Position numbers and translations under genes: made by a program. The notes beneath the pieces are model-generated. The model was not told where the DNA came from. It ran no database searches and saw only the letters and a program-made list of their open reading frames with translations. DNA of 64,000 bases, taken from contig NZ_LNYY01000016.1 of the NCBI RefSeq assembly GCF_001468005.1, forward strand, positions 159,756 to 223,755. The letters are read 5' to 3'. This DNA is from Legionella steelei. Lineage in GTDB: Bacteria > Pseudomonadota > Gammaproteobacteria > Legionellales > Legionellaceae. Shown one piece after another: positions 1-9,809 of the stretch; position 1 is the first letter of the stretch; every line of letters starts with the position of its first letter.

Positions 1-2808
1 ATCAAACGTATAGAAGATGCAACACTGCATTTTAGGACGATAGACGGCGATAAATTGCTGCTCAATCATGGACAATTAACAGCAGATCAAGCTCTTGAAC
101 TCCGCGAGTGGTATAAAAATAAGCGGAATAAGTTCCTAGTTGTAAAAAATGCATATTCTCAATTTCTCAAATTGCTCTATGAAGAAATAAAAAAGAACCC
201 TAAAATTCAAGGAAATATATCGCACTTAAGTTATTTGAGCCCAGAAGTTAAAGCTCAGTTTCGTAATTTATATAGTATTTTCCAACCCTACTTAATTGGT
301 TCCATACCTCCGGAACAGAAAGCAAAGGCTCTGCATTTTGATAAATATTTGGTTGCCAGCTTATCAAACGAAACTCTATTTAGAAAGAAAGCCCCGCCAA
401 TTCAAACGCTCATGCGTTTTAGAGGCTGCTTCCGGGATACTTTTATTCGCGTCTCAACTGAATGGAATCGAAGAACCGAGCGATTTTCTAACTTAACCAA
501 GAAAAAATTTACTCGTGAAAATAATAAAACCGTGCTCAAACCCACTCCCAAAACAGGCCGAGAGCACTACGTTATCCCTAATACCGATTTTTCCAAATAC
601 ATCCATGACTTCAAACAATCCTTATTTGAAGTCACCAAGCTATTTAATCATGCAATGCAAGATGCATTAACTCCTAATGCATTAAGAAAGCCTAAAATGA
701 TGGACCTATCACCCACAGCAATATTGAGTGATGGTGTGCAAATTATATTCCCTCCATCGGCAGTACCATTTCCCGAAATGGAGGATAATAATCAGAGATT
801 AGCTCAAAGCAAACAAGTCTGTGCATTAAAGGATATCTTTAACAGTTTGTTCCATTTGGAAGGGATTGTTCTTAAGTTAGAGGATTTAAATAATCAAAGC
901 ATTAAAAGTAGATATGTATACCATTTACTGCAAGCTTATGGACATCTTAATGAAATCATCAAGGCTGCACAGCGTTTGGCTGCTGATCCACATTTAGGAT
1001 TTATAGCTCGTGATTTACTTAATAAAGCACAAAATCTTTACGCCACCCTCCAGGAACATTCTGATGCATATCAAGTTTCCCCCGAACAAGTTCCTTACGG
1101 ACCAGATAAAGTACAATTCAACTCACTTTGGTATGTCCTCAATACCTTTTACATTAGCCCTAAGCATATTAGAGCCTTAAAAAATACGAACTACATGACA
1201 ACCGAAGAGCTAAATGAATTGCATCTTCGCGCCAAAAAAGCAACTTTAATTATAGAAAATTTGATTAACAGTTCTGACTCTTATTTTAAATTGTTCCTGC
1301 AAACACCCAATATGATTTACCTTTACCAGGAACTCACCGCAAAACTCACTGAATTTACCAGTACGTCTCATGATGCGATACTGGACAATCTCGGGAAGAT
1401 GCAATCGACAGTATTTACCCCGATGCTTCTAGAGGCAGATCGCTGGGAAAACAGGTTAGGACTCGCCCCAGGCATTTTATCCGGCCCATTACGACAAATA
1501 ACGAATGAATTTTTTAAAGGGCTATTGCATCCTCTGGATTTGAAGTCGAAAACACGCATAGGATTAATTTGCGACAAGGAACCATTAGAAAAAAGAATTG
1601 CGCTGACTAAAAAACAAATCAGCAGAGCCCAAAAATATGCCAAAAAAATAGATAAAGACCACGAAGATATTGAAAATCTATATCAATGGTATCTCGAAAT
1701 GACAACACCTATAGACCTTCTTGATATCACTGCTCCGCAAAAACCCAAAGTCCCATTAAATATAGCAAAAGAACAATTATGCGCTGCTTATAAAAAAGCA
1801 CTTCCCAAGTTAGCAAAACTAAAAATAGATAAAAAAGTAGAAATTGCCAGCAGTCAATACCCTGAAGATCATAAGCTGGATCAGCTATGTAATTCTGGAC
1901 TTAAAGCTTATGACCCTCATTTTACTGAAATCGAGGCGTTAATCGTTGCAAGCCATCATTATTACTTGGGTTTAAAAGCAACACAGCAAATGCGGTTAAA
2001 TACTGCAGAAGAACGCTTAGTTTATCTCATGAACTTAGCGCCAATCCAAAAAGAAGAGAAAACAGCTTTTGTCGAGCAGTATACAACCGAATCATTCGAC
2101 AAACATTGTGCAGTCATGTGCAATCGCCATATAGGTTTAGAATATATTGATGAGGAATATAGGGGTGCGCTTAAAGCGTATTTACTCACTCTTAGAAATA
2201 ACATAATTGCTAAAGCAAAAACATCTAAGGATATTGATCGAAGTATCAAAAAATTGTTGGAAATAGAAATCAGTAAATTTGAGAAAAAATTCTACGTTCA
2301 ATATTATCAGCTTGATGCAATACGGGATGCTTTGACGCAATTTAAAATTTATTTCAGCTATTCTAGAACGGCTATCGCCAATCAAAGTTCAATATCTGAA
2401 AATAATAATACTTTAAATCCAAAATCAGATCTTATTGTTTTATTAGAAAAAATTGCTAAAAATCCAGCCTTGGAAATTTCAGAGCGTTTGGCAGAAATAA
2501 AAAAGAAAGTCGATGAACCTCTAACTAATTTCTCAGGAATTATTCTAGCAACACATCCGCAAGTAGAGACCTTTAGTTTTGCTTACTTAAAAATGTGTTT
2601 TTTATCATTGCTTGAGGCATTGAATTTGTATACTCCTACTCGACAAAAGCTTCATGATAATCTTAATGACGCCGTTCACAACCCGCCTGAAATCAATGTA
2701 CTCACGAAGCGCTTTGGCCTATTTGCTGCAACAAAAACAGCTAAAGATGCAGAACCCAAACGATATGATGCCCCAGCTATGCCAGCCATCAGCTCTACTG
2801 CTCCATAA
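1..2808 (+). CDS. Large protein of unknown function, 5' end outside the window
   Basis: The reading frame is open from the first base, so the gene begins upstream; 935 residues are visible before the stop at 2806-2808. A TTG at 55 and later ATGs are internal and should not be taken as the start. The product is rich in Lys, Glu, Asn and Leu, looks mostly helical, and shows no signal peptide, membrane segment or catalytic motif that I recognise. The C-terminus is Ala/Pro-rich, without a clear glutamate block. Large, soluble, low-complexity proteins like this are common among Legionella Dot/Icm substrates, but nothing here proves secretion. It converges on the RND operon with only 28 bases between the stops. 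Confidence 0.75.
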   Translation: MKRIEDATLHFRTIDGDKLLLNHGQLTADQALELREWYKNKRNKFLVVKNAYSQFLKLLYEEIKKNPKIQGNISHLSYLSPEVKAQFRNLYSIFQPYLIGSIPPEQKAKALHFDKYLVASLSNETLFRKKAPPIQTLMRFRGCFRDTFIRVSTEWNRRTERFSNLTKKKFTRENNKTVLKPTPKTGREHYVIPNTDFSKYIHDFKQSLFEVTKLFNHAMQDALTPNALRKPKMMDLSPTAILSDGVQIIFPPSAVPFPEMEDNNQRLAQSKQVCALKDIFNSLFHLEGIVLKLEDLNNQSIKSRYVYHLLQAYGHLNEIIKAAQRLAADPHLGFIARDLLNKAQNLYATLQEHSDAYQVSPEQVPYGPDKVQFNSLWYVLNTFYISPKHIRALKNTNYMTTEELNELHLRAKKATLIIENLINSSDSYFKLFLQTPNMIYLYQELTAKLTEFTSTSHDAILDNLGKMQSTVFTPMLLEADRWENRLGLAPGILSGPLRQITNEFFKGLLHPLDLKSKTRIGLICDKEPLEKRIALTKKQISRAQKYAKKIDKDHEDIENLYQWYLEMTTPIDLLDITAPQKPKVPLNIAKEQLCAAYKKALPKLAKLKIDKKVEIASSQYPEDHKLDQLCNSGLKAYDPHFTEIEALIVASHHYYLGLKATQQMRLNTAEERLVYLMNLAPIQKEEKTAFVEQYTTESFDKHCAVMCNRHIGLEYIDEEYRGALKAYLLTLRNNIIAKAKTSKDIDRSIKKLLEIEISKFEKKFYVQYYQLDAIRDALTQFKIYFSYSRTAIANQSSISENNNTLNPKSDLIVLLEKIAKNPALEISERLAEIKKKVDEPLTNFSGIILATHPQVETFSFAYLKMCFLSLLEALNLYTPTRQKLHDNLNDAVHNPPEINVLTKRFGLFAATKTAKDAEPKRYDAPAMPAISSTAP

Positions 2809-2836
2809 TTATCTCAATTCAAAAGCCACCACCAGA

Positions 2837-5800
2837 TTAGCCCAAAGACTCCTCTTCATCTAGATGCTCAGCAGCAGCTATTTTCGTATGATCTGCAGCT
2901 AACAACAAATACATTGATGGAACAACAAAAAGAGTAAATAAGGTCCCAATAGAAATCCCCATTGCAATGACTAAACCAATATTATAACGACTCTCCGCTC
3001 CCGCTCCTGTAGCAACAATTAAGGGTATAACCCCTAAAACCATAGCCGCAGTAGTCATCAAAATAGGACGCAAGCGAATTGCAGCAGCTGCTTTTATGGC
3101 ATCTAATTTCTTTTGCCCCTCTGCCTGCAAATCATTAGCAAATTGCACAATCAAAATACCATGTTTGCTAATAAGGCCAATCAATGTAACCAAACCAACC
3201 TCGCTATAGATATTTAGCGTCGCGCCGCCAATGCCTAAACTGATAAAAATCATAGCCCCACAAATCGACATGGGGACACTAATCAAAACAATAAGCGGGT
3301 CGCGGAAGCTTTCAAACAAAGCGGCCAATGACAAAAAGATAATAATTAAAGCAAAGAAAAAAGTAACGATAAGGTTAGCACCTTCCTGGATATATTGACG
3401 TGATTGGGCAGCATAATCGATGTAATAACCTTGAGGCAGAACCTGCTTGGCAATCTTAGCAAAAGTATCCAAGGCTTTTCCCATAGATATGCCCGGATAG
3501 GCAACGGCAGAAATTGTAGCGGAATTAAGCTGTTGAAAATGGTTTAATGATTCAGGCACAATCTGTCTTTGTAAACTAGCAACTGTGGAAAGGGGTATTG
3601 AAGCGCCAGAAGATGTCTTGATGTAATAATTCAATATTTGATCCGTGTTTAAACGTGTTTCCCTTTTTACTTGTGGAATAACCTGATAAGAACGACCAAC
3701 AAAATTAAAATAGTTGATATAACCCTCACTTAAAGCAGAGCCAAACACATTCCCAAGATCTTGCATGGTCAAACCAAACTGAGATATTTTATCGCGATCT
3801 AAATTAACTCTTGTCTGCAATTGGTCGATTTTGAGGTCGGGATTAATATAAGCATAAATACCTGACTCATAAGCCTTGTCCAAAATTCGCTGTAGCACGA
3901 TGTTTAATTTGTCGAACGTTTCTGTCGTAGTAATAACAAATTGAATGGGCAATCCACTTCCCCCTCCAGGCAATGAAGGTAACTGAAACGCTGCCACTTT
4001 CGCTCCGGCAATCTTATCAAGTTCATTTTGCACTAAGGGTTGTAAATCATTCGATGTACGTTTGCGTTCATCCCAGGGTTTTAAGACCATACCAATAATC
4101 GATGTATTCAGGCCTTGATAACCATCAACTTGGAAAATGTGATCCGTTTCCGGGAATTTTTTAAAAATGTCATTCACTGCATTTGCATAAAGTTGAGTTT
4201 GAGCTAGGGAAGCGTTCGCTGGTGCAGTCACCTGAGCAATGACAATCCCCAAATCTTCTTGAGGAGCTAACTCGTTCTCCGAAGTAATAAAAAGAAAATA
4301 ATTACTGCACAGAATAATGATTGCAAAGACAATGACGACTGGCAGATGATTAAATGTTGCAGACAAAACTCGTGCATAAGATTTCTCGAGCTTTGCAAAC
4401 AAATTATCAACATAAGTCATAAAACGCCCTTTAACGCCCCCATCTCCCATTTTTAGGAATTTCGAACACATCATAGGAGATAAAGTTAAAGCAATTACCG
4501 CCGAAACAGTAACAGCACCTGCGAGTGAAAAAGCAAACTCGGTAAATAATGCTCCAGTTAACCCCCCCATAAATCCAATAGGTAAATAAACCGCAATTAA
4601 AACTACCGTAATTGCAATAATGGGATTTGCTAGTTCACGCGCTCCTAATAAAGCAGCTTTCAAGCGTGTTTGCCCTTCCTCTATATGGCGTTGTATGTTC
4701 TCAACAACAATAATGGCATCATCGACTACCAGTCCAATAGCAAGTACCAAAGCCAACAAGGTAAGCAAGTTAATTGAATACCCCAAAATAAGCATAATCC
4801 AAAATGCCCCGATCAAGGATAAGGGAATAGCAACAAGTGGAATAACAACGGAGCGAATTGATCCAAGGAAAATAAAAATAACACCGGTTACAATTAAAAA
4901 TGCTTCTAATAAAGAAAAAATCACTTCATATATAGAAGAATGAACGAATAAACTGGCATCATATACAATGTTTCCTGATAGTCCTTGAGGGAATTGTTCC
5001 TGGATGCTTGGAAATATTTTTCTAATCTCATTAATTACCGTCAACAGGTTTGCCGAAGGCGCAACAACAATTCCTATATAAACTGCTGTTCGTCCATCAA
5101 AACTCACCGATGAATTATAATTTTGCGCACCTAAATCTACAGTGGCCACGTCTTCTAAACGAATAATCGCTCCATTTTGAGCTTTAATAACCATTTTCCT
5201 GAATTGGTTGACATTAGTTAGATCCGTACCGGCAGTAAGATTTTGAATAAACATTTGTCCATCAGTACGACCTACTGCGGAAATAAAATTATTATTCGCA
5301 AGAGCAGTTCCTACCTCTGCTGCCGTAATTCCATATCCAGCCAGTTTCACCGGATCCAACCAGGCACGTAAGGCAAATGTTTGATTTCCTAGAATTTGGG
5401 CATTCTGCACCCCATTAACAGCCTGTAACTTGGGCTGCACTACCCGAATTAAATAATCTGTAATTTTATTAATCGGCAATTCATCGCTATAAAAACCAAT
5501 GTACATGGAGTCAATTGTTTGTCCAACCGAAACTGTGATGACTGGTTGCAGCGCGTCTTTGGGAAGTTGATTCAATACCGCGTTTACTTTAGTAGTAATA
5601 TCGGACAATGCTTTCAATGGATCATAATTTAAAAGAAGATTTACAGTAATCGTACTGGTGCTAGGCGCACTGACAGAGGTCATATAATCAATCCCATTAG
5701 CTTGGGCAATGGAATTCTCTAATGGCGTAGTAATAAAACCAGCAATAACATCAGGGTCTGCCCCCGTATAAGTGGTCGTTACAGTGACAATGGCATTTTC

Positions 5801-5920
5801 TGTAAATGGATATTGCATTACCGGTAAAGAACCAATAGAACGTAGGCCCATTGCTAAAAGCAACAAGCTAATCACTGTAGCAAGCACAGGTCTTTTAATA
5901 AAAATATCGGTAAACCGCAT
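2837..5920 (-). CDS. RND efflux permease, HAE1 (AcrB/MexB-like) family
   Basis: Inner-membrane proton/drug antiporter of a tripartite multidrug pump; 1027 aa, normal for the family. The N-terminus shows the usual first membrane helix after the motif FIKRPVLA, followed by a large periplasmic porter domain; a second half repeats the plan. The proton-relay residues are present: Asp400-Asp401 in GLVVDDAI and Lys919 in ISKHGIL, equivalent to AcrB Asp407/Asp408/Lys940. It is the last gene of an operon in the order OMF-MFP-permease on the minus strand, 65 bases after the adaptor gene. The substrate cannot be predicted. No dedicated regulator lies beside the operon. Confidence 0.95.
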   Translation of the reverse strand: MRFTDIFIKRPVLATVISLLLLAMGLRSIGSLPVMQYPFTENAIVTVTTTYTGADPDVIAGFITTPLENSIAQANGIDYMTSVSAPSTSTITVNLLLNYDPLKALSDITTKVNAVLNQLPKDALQPVITVSVGQTIDSMYIGFYSDELPINKITDYLIRVVQPKLQAVNGVQNAQILGNQTFALRAWLDPVKLAGYGITAAEVGTALANNNFISAVGRTDGQMFIQNLTAGTDLTNVNQFRKMVIKAQNGAIIRLEDVATVDLGAQNYNSSVSFDGRTAVYIGIVVAPSANLLTVINEIRKIFPSIQEQFPQGLSGNIVYDASLFVHSSIYEVIFSLLEAFLIVTGVIFIFLGSIRSVVIPLVAIPLSLIGAFWIMLILGYSINLLTLLALVLAIGLVVDDAIIVVENIQRHIEEGQTRLKAALLGARELANPIIAITVVLIAVYLPIGFMGGLTGALFTEFAFSLAGAVTVSAVIALTLSPMMCSKFLKMGDGGVKGRFMTYVDNLFAKLEKSYARVLSATFNHLPVVIVFAIIILCSNYFLFITSENELAPQEDLGIVIAQVTAPANASLAQTQLYANAVNDIFKKFPETDHIFQVDGYQGLNTSIIGMVLKPWDERKRTSNDLQPLVQNELDKIAGAKVAAFQLPSLPGGGSGLPIQFVITTTETFDKLNIVLQRILDKAYESGIYAYINPDLKIDQLQTRVNLDRDKISQFGLTMQDLGNVFGSALSEGYINYFNFVGRSYQVIPQVKRETRLNTDQILNYYIKTSSGASIPLSTVASLQRQIVPESLNHFQQLNSATISAVAYPGISMGKALDTFAKIAKQVLPQGYYIDYAAQSRQYIQEGANLIVTFFFALIIIFLSLAALFESFRDPLIVLISVPMSICGAMIFISLGIGGATLNIYSEVGLVTLIGLISKHGILIVQFANDLQAEGQKKLDAIKAAAAIRLRPILMTTAAMVLGVIPLIVATGAGAESRYNIGLVIAMGISIGTLFTLFVVPSMYLLLAADHTKIAAAEHLDEEESLG

Positions 5921-5985
5921 TTATCTAATCCTTAGATTATTCTTTATCTAACTACTCACTTCATAATGCATCTGAGTCTGGGCTA

Positions 5986-7137
5986 CTATCTCCCGACTAT
6001 TTTTGGCGATGCGTCATTACTTGGCTGTATTTTATTATTAATAAGAACATGGCTACCATTCTTAAGTTTCAATTGACCACTGGTTACTACAATATCCCCC
6101 TCATGCAAGCCTTGTAGGATAGCAATTTGATCGCCCCGGGTCTCTCCAACCTTAACAAAAATCTGTTTGACCACAAGAACTGGCTTATTATCTTTATCTT
6201 TTTGGCCACTGTCTTTAACTAAAAAGACAATATCGCCATAGGGGTTAAAACTAATGGCTGATTGCGGTAAAGTCAGAAAACTTTGCTTCGCCCCGGTTTC
6301 AACTTCAACTTGAGTAAACATACCTGGTTTCAATTGATAATCAGGGTTAGGGATAGTAGCCTCTACCTGCACATTACGAGTAGCACTATCGACAATAGGT
6401 TCTATGGTAGTAATTTTTCCCAAAAATACTTTCTTGGGGAAAGTATTGGTAACAACCTTCACCGTTTGCCCGAGCTCTAACTGAGCCAAATCTTGCTGCG
6501 GCAAATAAAAATCAGCATAAAGAGGATCCAATGCCTGTAAGGTCGAGACCGTGTCTGCTACATTAAGATATTGCCCTGGGTTGGTATTGTTAATACCCAA
6601 TTGCCCATCAAAAGGCGCGCGAATTGTCTTTTTTTCAACAGTTGCGGCTTGCTGTGCCACTTGAGCCTGTAAATTTTTGAGATTCCACTCATCGGTATCG
6701 ACTACTTGCCTACTCACTGCACGCACAGCATATTGCGCCTTGTCACGATTATAAGTAATTTTTGCTAATTCAACCTGTGCTTGTAATGAATGTAATTGTC
6801 CCAGCTCCGCATCTGCATTTAATTGCACCAAAACAGTGCCTTTTTTAACAATAGATCCTGGAGTAAAATAGATTGTTTGTACCATGCCTGCCAGTTCTGT
6901 TGTGACATTCACACCAAGACGTGCACGCATGCTGCCTACCGCTTTAAGCGTAGGTTGCCACAAGGAACTCTCAACTTTCATCGTAGACACCGTTACTGCA
7001 GGCGACTTATTCTGAAGAAAATATTGTTGCATCATGTAGTTACCAAAGGCCTTCCAACCAAAAATCAGACCAAACAAAAGGCCGACCGCAACCAACATAA
7101 TAATCATCTGTTTTTTCAAAAATATCTCTTTCATCAT
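5986..7137 (-). CDS. RND efflux periplasmic adaptor (membrane fusion protein)
   Basis: Periplasmic adaptor joining the inner-membrane permease to the outer-membrane channel; 383 aa from the chosen start. One N-terminal hydrophobic segment (about residues 8-25) anchors it; a lipoyl/hairpin/beta-barrel layout follows, with the typical phrase IRAPFDGQLG in the second lipoyl half-motif and KPGMFTQVEVE in the barrel. The reading frame can be extended to a TTG at 7158, but the ATG at 7137 overlaps the stop of the upstream channel gene (ATGATGA) and has AAAGAG 5 bases before it, so I place the start there. Sits between the channel and permease genes and is translated with them. Confidence 0.93.
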   Translation of the reverse strand: MMKEIFLKKQMIIMLVAVGLLFGLIFGWKAFGNYMMQQYFLQNKSPAVTVSTMKVESSLWQPTLKAVGSMRARLGVNVTTELAGMVQTIYFTPGSIVKKGTVLVQLNADAELGQLHSLQAQVELAKITYNRDKAQYAVRAVSRQVVDTDEWNLKNLQAQVAQQAATVEKKTIRAPFDGQLGINNTNPGQYLNVADTVSTLQALDPLYADFYLPQQDLAQLELGQTVKVVTNTFPKKVFLGKITTIEPIVDSATRNVQVEATIPNPDYQLKPGMFTQVEVETGAKQSFLTLPQSAISFNPYGDIVFLVKDSGQKDKDNKPVLVVKQIFVKVGETRGDQIAILQGLHEGDIVVTSGQLKLKNGSHVLINNKIQPSNDASPKIVGR

Positions 7138-8621
7138 AGACACTCTTTGACACACCAAGGTTTATGCCACCAGCCCCCACCTAACGCTTGGAATAATGCG
7201 GCTGTATCACTGTAACGCGTAGCTTGTGCCTGAATACGGCTAATTCGAGCCTGTTGGTACTGCTGTTGCGCGTTTAATAAATTTATATAATTCACGCCCC
7301 CCAAATGATACTGCTTTAGCGTGAGATTTAAAGAAGCGCGAGCCGCGCTTTCAGCATTTATTTGCGCTTGCAGGGTGCGGGCATCGACTTCCAAGCCCCT
7401 TAAAACATCTGCTACGTTCTGAAAAGCTTGCAATACAGTTTGCCTGTACTGAGCCGCAGATTGCTGATATGCCGCAATTGCAGCGCGTCGTTGCGCCAGT
7501 AAAGCGCCCCCACGAAATAAGGGTTGTAATACCTGGTTACTTACGGACCATACATTATTTTTTGCGATATAGAGTCCCGAATAGGTGGTACCAAGCCATC
7601 CTTCATTAGCACTGAGCGTAAATTGCGGAAATAAATTGGCGGTTGCTACTCCAACTTGAGCACAAGCCTGATGAAGCGATGCTTCAGATGCGCGCACATC
7701 CGGACGTTGGCGAACAAGATTCGAGGGCAAACTCACAGGTATCTCAATGGGTAGTTTTAAGCGGTCTAAATCAATCACCGGTAAAGGTGCATCTGGAAAA
7801 GTACCTACAAGTGCAGATAACGAATGTCTCGCTTGTGATAAACTTTTCTGTAATGGGGGTAATGTTGCTTTAGTTTGCTCAAGCAGGGTTTGTTGCGTCA
7901 GTATATTTTCTTTTGAAACAGCCCCCAAACGAAATTGTTTATTTAAAATATCGAGCACCCCTTGCTCTGTCTTAATCAGATCAAGCGTTGCATTAATTTG
8001 TGCTTGGTATGACGCCACAGCCACTGAAGTGGTAACAATATTAGCAGTCAGGGTCAGATAAGCTGCAATGACTTGAAATTGTTGATAATCAACCTGAGCA
8101 CGTAATGCTTCGATTTGACGGCGTGCACCGCCAAAAACATCCAAGGTATAGGATAAATTAAATGAGGTATAATAGATGGTAAATGTGGCACTTTCATTTG
8201 GGATCCCTATTTGTGCACCTGAATAACGTTGCGTTTGCATCGAATCAGTCACATCGATTGAAGGCCACATCGAATTGCCAATTTGTTCCTTTAAGTTTTC
8301 CTGAGCTTGACGTAAAGCAGCAGATGCTGCAGCTAAATTGGGACTATTGGCTAAGCCCGTACGAATTAACTGATTAATTTCAGGAGATTGATAGAGCTCC
8401 CACCACAATATAGGAATGTCCTTATTCGTGATATAAGTTTGTGCTTGCCCACCTGCGCCGGAAGTACTTACAGTTTTTTTAGGTAATGGTTTTTCGGTAT
8501 ATCTTTCAACATTGGGTGGAGTAGGTGAATGAAAATTAGGGCCAACCTTACAAGAGGTTTGCAGAACGGTGCTCAGCAAAACGAAGCTCAATACTCTTAG
8601 ATGTTGTTTCAGCTCACACAC
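7134..8621 (-). CDS. Outer-membrane efflux channel lipoprotein, NodT/OprM family
   Basis: TolC-like outer-membrane channel of the RND pump; 495 aa. The N-terminus is a lipoprotein signal with lipobox LQTSC, followed by CKVGPNFHSP, a form of the VGPxYxxP start typical of OprM/NodT proteins. Two outer-membrane efflux repeats follow, with LRQRPDVRASE introducing the second. Start is GTG, with AAAGGA nine bases upstream; the second GTG two bases away is out of frame. First gene of the OMF-MFP-permease operon and divergent from the KAS III-like operon, with about 200 bases of shared upstream DNA. Confidence 0.93.
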   Translation of the reverse strand: MCELKQHLRVLSFVLLSTVLQTSCKVGPNFHSPTPPNVERYTEKPLPKKTVSTSGAGGQAQTYITNKDIPILWWELYQSPEINQLIRTGLANSPNLAAASAALRQAQENLKEQIGNSMWPSIDVTDSMQTQRYSGAQIGIPNESATFTIYYTSFNLSYTLDVFGGARRQIEALRAQVDYQQFQVIAAYLTLTANIVTTSVAVASYQAQINATLDLIKTEQGVLDILNKQFRLGAVSKENILTQQTLLEQTKATLPPLQKSLSQARHSLSALVGTFPDAPLPVIDLDRLKLPIEIPVSLPSNLVRQRPDVRASEASLHQACAQVGVATANLFPQFTLSANEGWLGTTYSGLYIAKNNVWSVSNQVLQPLFRGGALLAQRRAAIAAYQQSAAQYRQTVLQAFQNVADVLRGLEVDARTLQAQINAESAARASLNLTLKQYHLGGVNYINLLNAQQQYQQARISRIQAQATRYSDTAALFQALGGGWWHKPWCVKECL

Positions 8622-8728
8622 TAACTACAATCCTTTGCAAATCATTTAATGAATTGGGTTAATTTATCATGGATTGCTAAGGGTTGACAGTTTTAGTCGT
8701 TGTTAGATGCTTTGCAAATGCATTCTAT

Positions 8729-8757
8729 TTGAATAATAAATGTCCATATAATATAAT
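8729..8757 (+). promoter_or_regulatory. Sigma-70-type promoter of the KAS III-like operon
   Basis: TTGAAT at 8729-8734 and TATAAT at 8752-8757, separated by exactly 17 bases, point to the operon beginning at 8823; the leader would be about 60 bases. A second TATAAT overlaps at 8747-8752. The ribosome site of the first gene is AAGGA seven bases before its ATG. The motif match is direct; use in vivo is inferred. Confidence 0.6.
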
Positions 8758-8822
8758 GATTGTCGATTATTTTCCATCCAGCAAACTTCGAGTAGTTAAT
8801 TGAAGTACTGAAGGAATTAAAT

Positions 8823-9809
8823 ATGCTCGCGGTAAAAATTACAGGAATGGGGAGTTATTTACCCAGAAATAAAGTTTTGTCTTCAGAACTAGACATACAA
8901 CTTAACTTGCCCCAAGGAAGTGTACAAAAAAAATCCGGCTTGATTTCACGTCACTTTGCCTCGCCTGCTGAAACAACTTCCTATATGGGCGCACAAGCTG
9001 CATTGATTGCAGTACAGCAGGCTGATATTCAATTAACAGAGATCGATGCCATCATCAGTGCTTGTGGGGTGAGTGAACAAGCAATTCCTTGTACCGCTGC
9101 GTTAATTCAAAAACAATTAGGACTAGAGCAATCAGGAACCTCTTGTTTTGACATAAACAGTACATGCCTTAGCTTCATTAATGCCTTAGATATTGCCTCA
9201 TATCTCATTGAAGGCGGCCGATTTAAACGCATTCTTATTGTATCCAGTGACATCGCCTCCGCAGGATTAAATTGGCGTGATATGGAAACATGCACCATTT
9301 TTGGTGATGGCGCTGCAGCATGTATTCTTGAAAAAAGTGATGGAACAAATCGAATTTTATCAGCACATCATGAAACACACAGCATTGGCTCCACTTTTTG
9401 CCAAATTGAAGCAGGTGGTACACGTCTACCTCCGAAGAATCCTCTAAAGAATTTAGAGCAAGGCCTATTTTATATGGACGGTAAAAAAGTATTTAAATTA
9501 GCCTCTAAATTAGTAGACAATCTTATGGAAAATCTTTTACGCAAAGCCAATCTTACTCTGGATGATATTGATTGGTTTGTCCCTCATCAGGCAAGTTTGC
9601 TGGCGATGCACCATGTGCAAAAACGATTGAACATTCCCACTGAAAAATTCATTACAATTTATCCAAACCATGGAAATCAAATTGCGGCATCGATTCCCAC
9701 TGCATTATGTTCTTTAGTTGACAGCCAGCAATTACGCCGTGGACAATTAGTATTATTACTAGGTACAGGTGCAGGTTTGGCTACTGGTGGCATAATTATG
9801 GAGTATTAA
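8823..9809 (+). CDS. 3-oxoacyl-ACP synthase III-like (KAS III/FabH-type) condensing enzyme
   Basis: Thiolase-fold condensing enzyme of the FabH group, expected to join an acyl-CoA or acyl-ACP to a second acyl unit. 328 aa, usual size. The Cys-His-Asn triad is intact: Cys115 (NSTCLSF), His255 (VPHQAS) and Asn285 (NHGNQIA). First gene of a four-gene operon; the SDR gene starts within its stop (TAATG). The neighbours (reductase, MBL hydrolase, adenylate-forming enzyme) are not fatty-acid-synthesis genes, so this is more likely a specialised enzyme, comparable to OleA of olefin synthesis or other secondary-metabolite KAS III enzymes, than the housekeeping FabH. The substrate is unknown. Confidence 0.88.
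   Translation: MLAVKITGMGSYLPRNKVLSSELDIQLNLPQGSVQKKSGLISRHFASPAETTSYMGAQAALIAVQQADIQLTEIDAIISACGVSEQAIPCTAALIQKQLGLEQSGTSCFDINSTCLSFINALDIASYLIEGGRFKRILIVSSDIASAGLNWRDMETCTIFGDGAAACILEKSDGTNRILSAHHETHSIGSTFCQIEAGGTRLPPKNPLKNLEQGLFYMDGKKVFKLASKLVDNLMENLLRKANLTLDDIDWFVPHQASLLAMHHVQKRLNIPTEKFITIYPNHGNQIAASIPTALCSLVDSQQLRRGQLVLLLGTGAGLATGGIIMEY

Noticed and set aside
55-57. TTG at 55 as the start of the first gene
   Set aside because: The frame is open back to base 1 with no ribosome site at 55, so the gene begins outside the window.
8694-8722. TTGACA at 8694 as -35 of a second promoter
   Set aside because: No acceptable -10 box lies 16-18 bases downstream; the TTGAAT-17-TATAAT pair is better.
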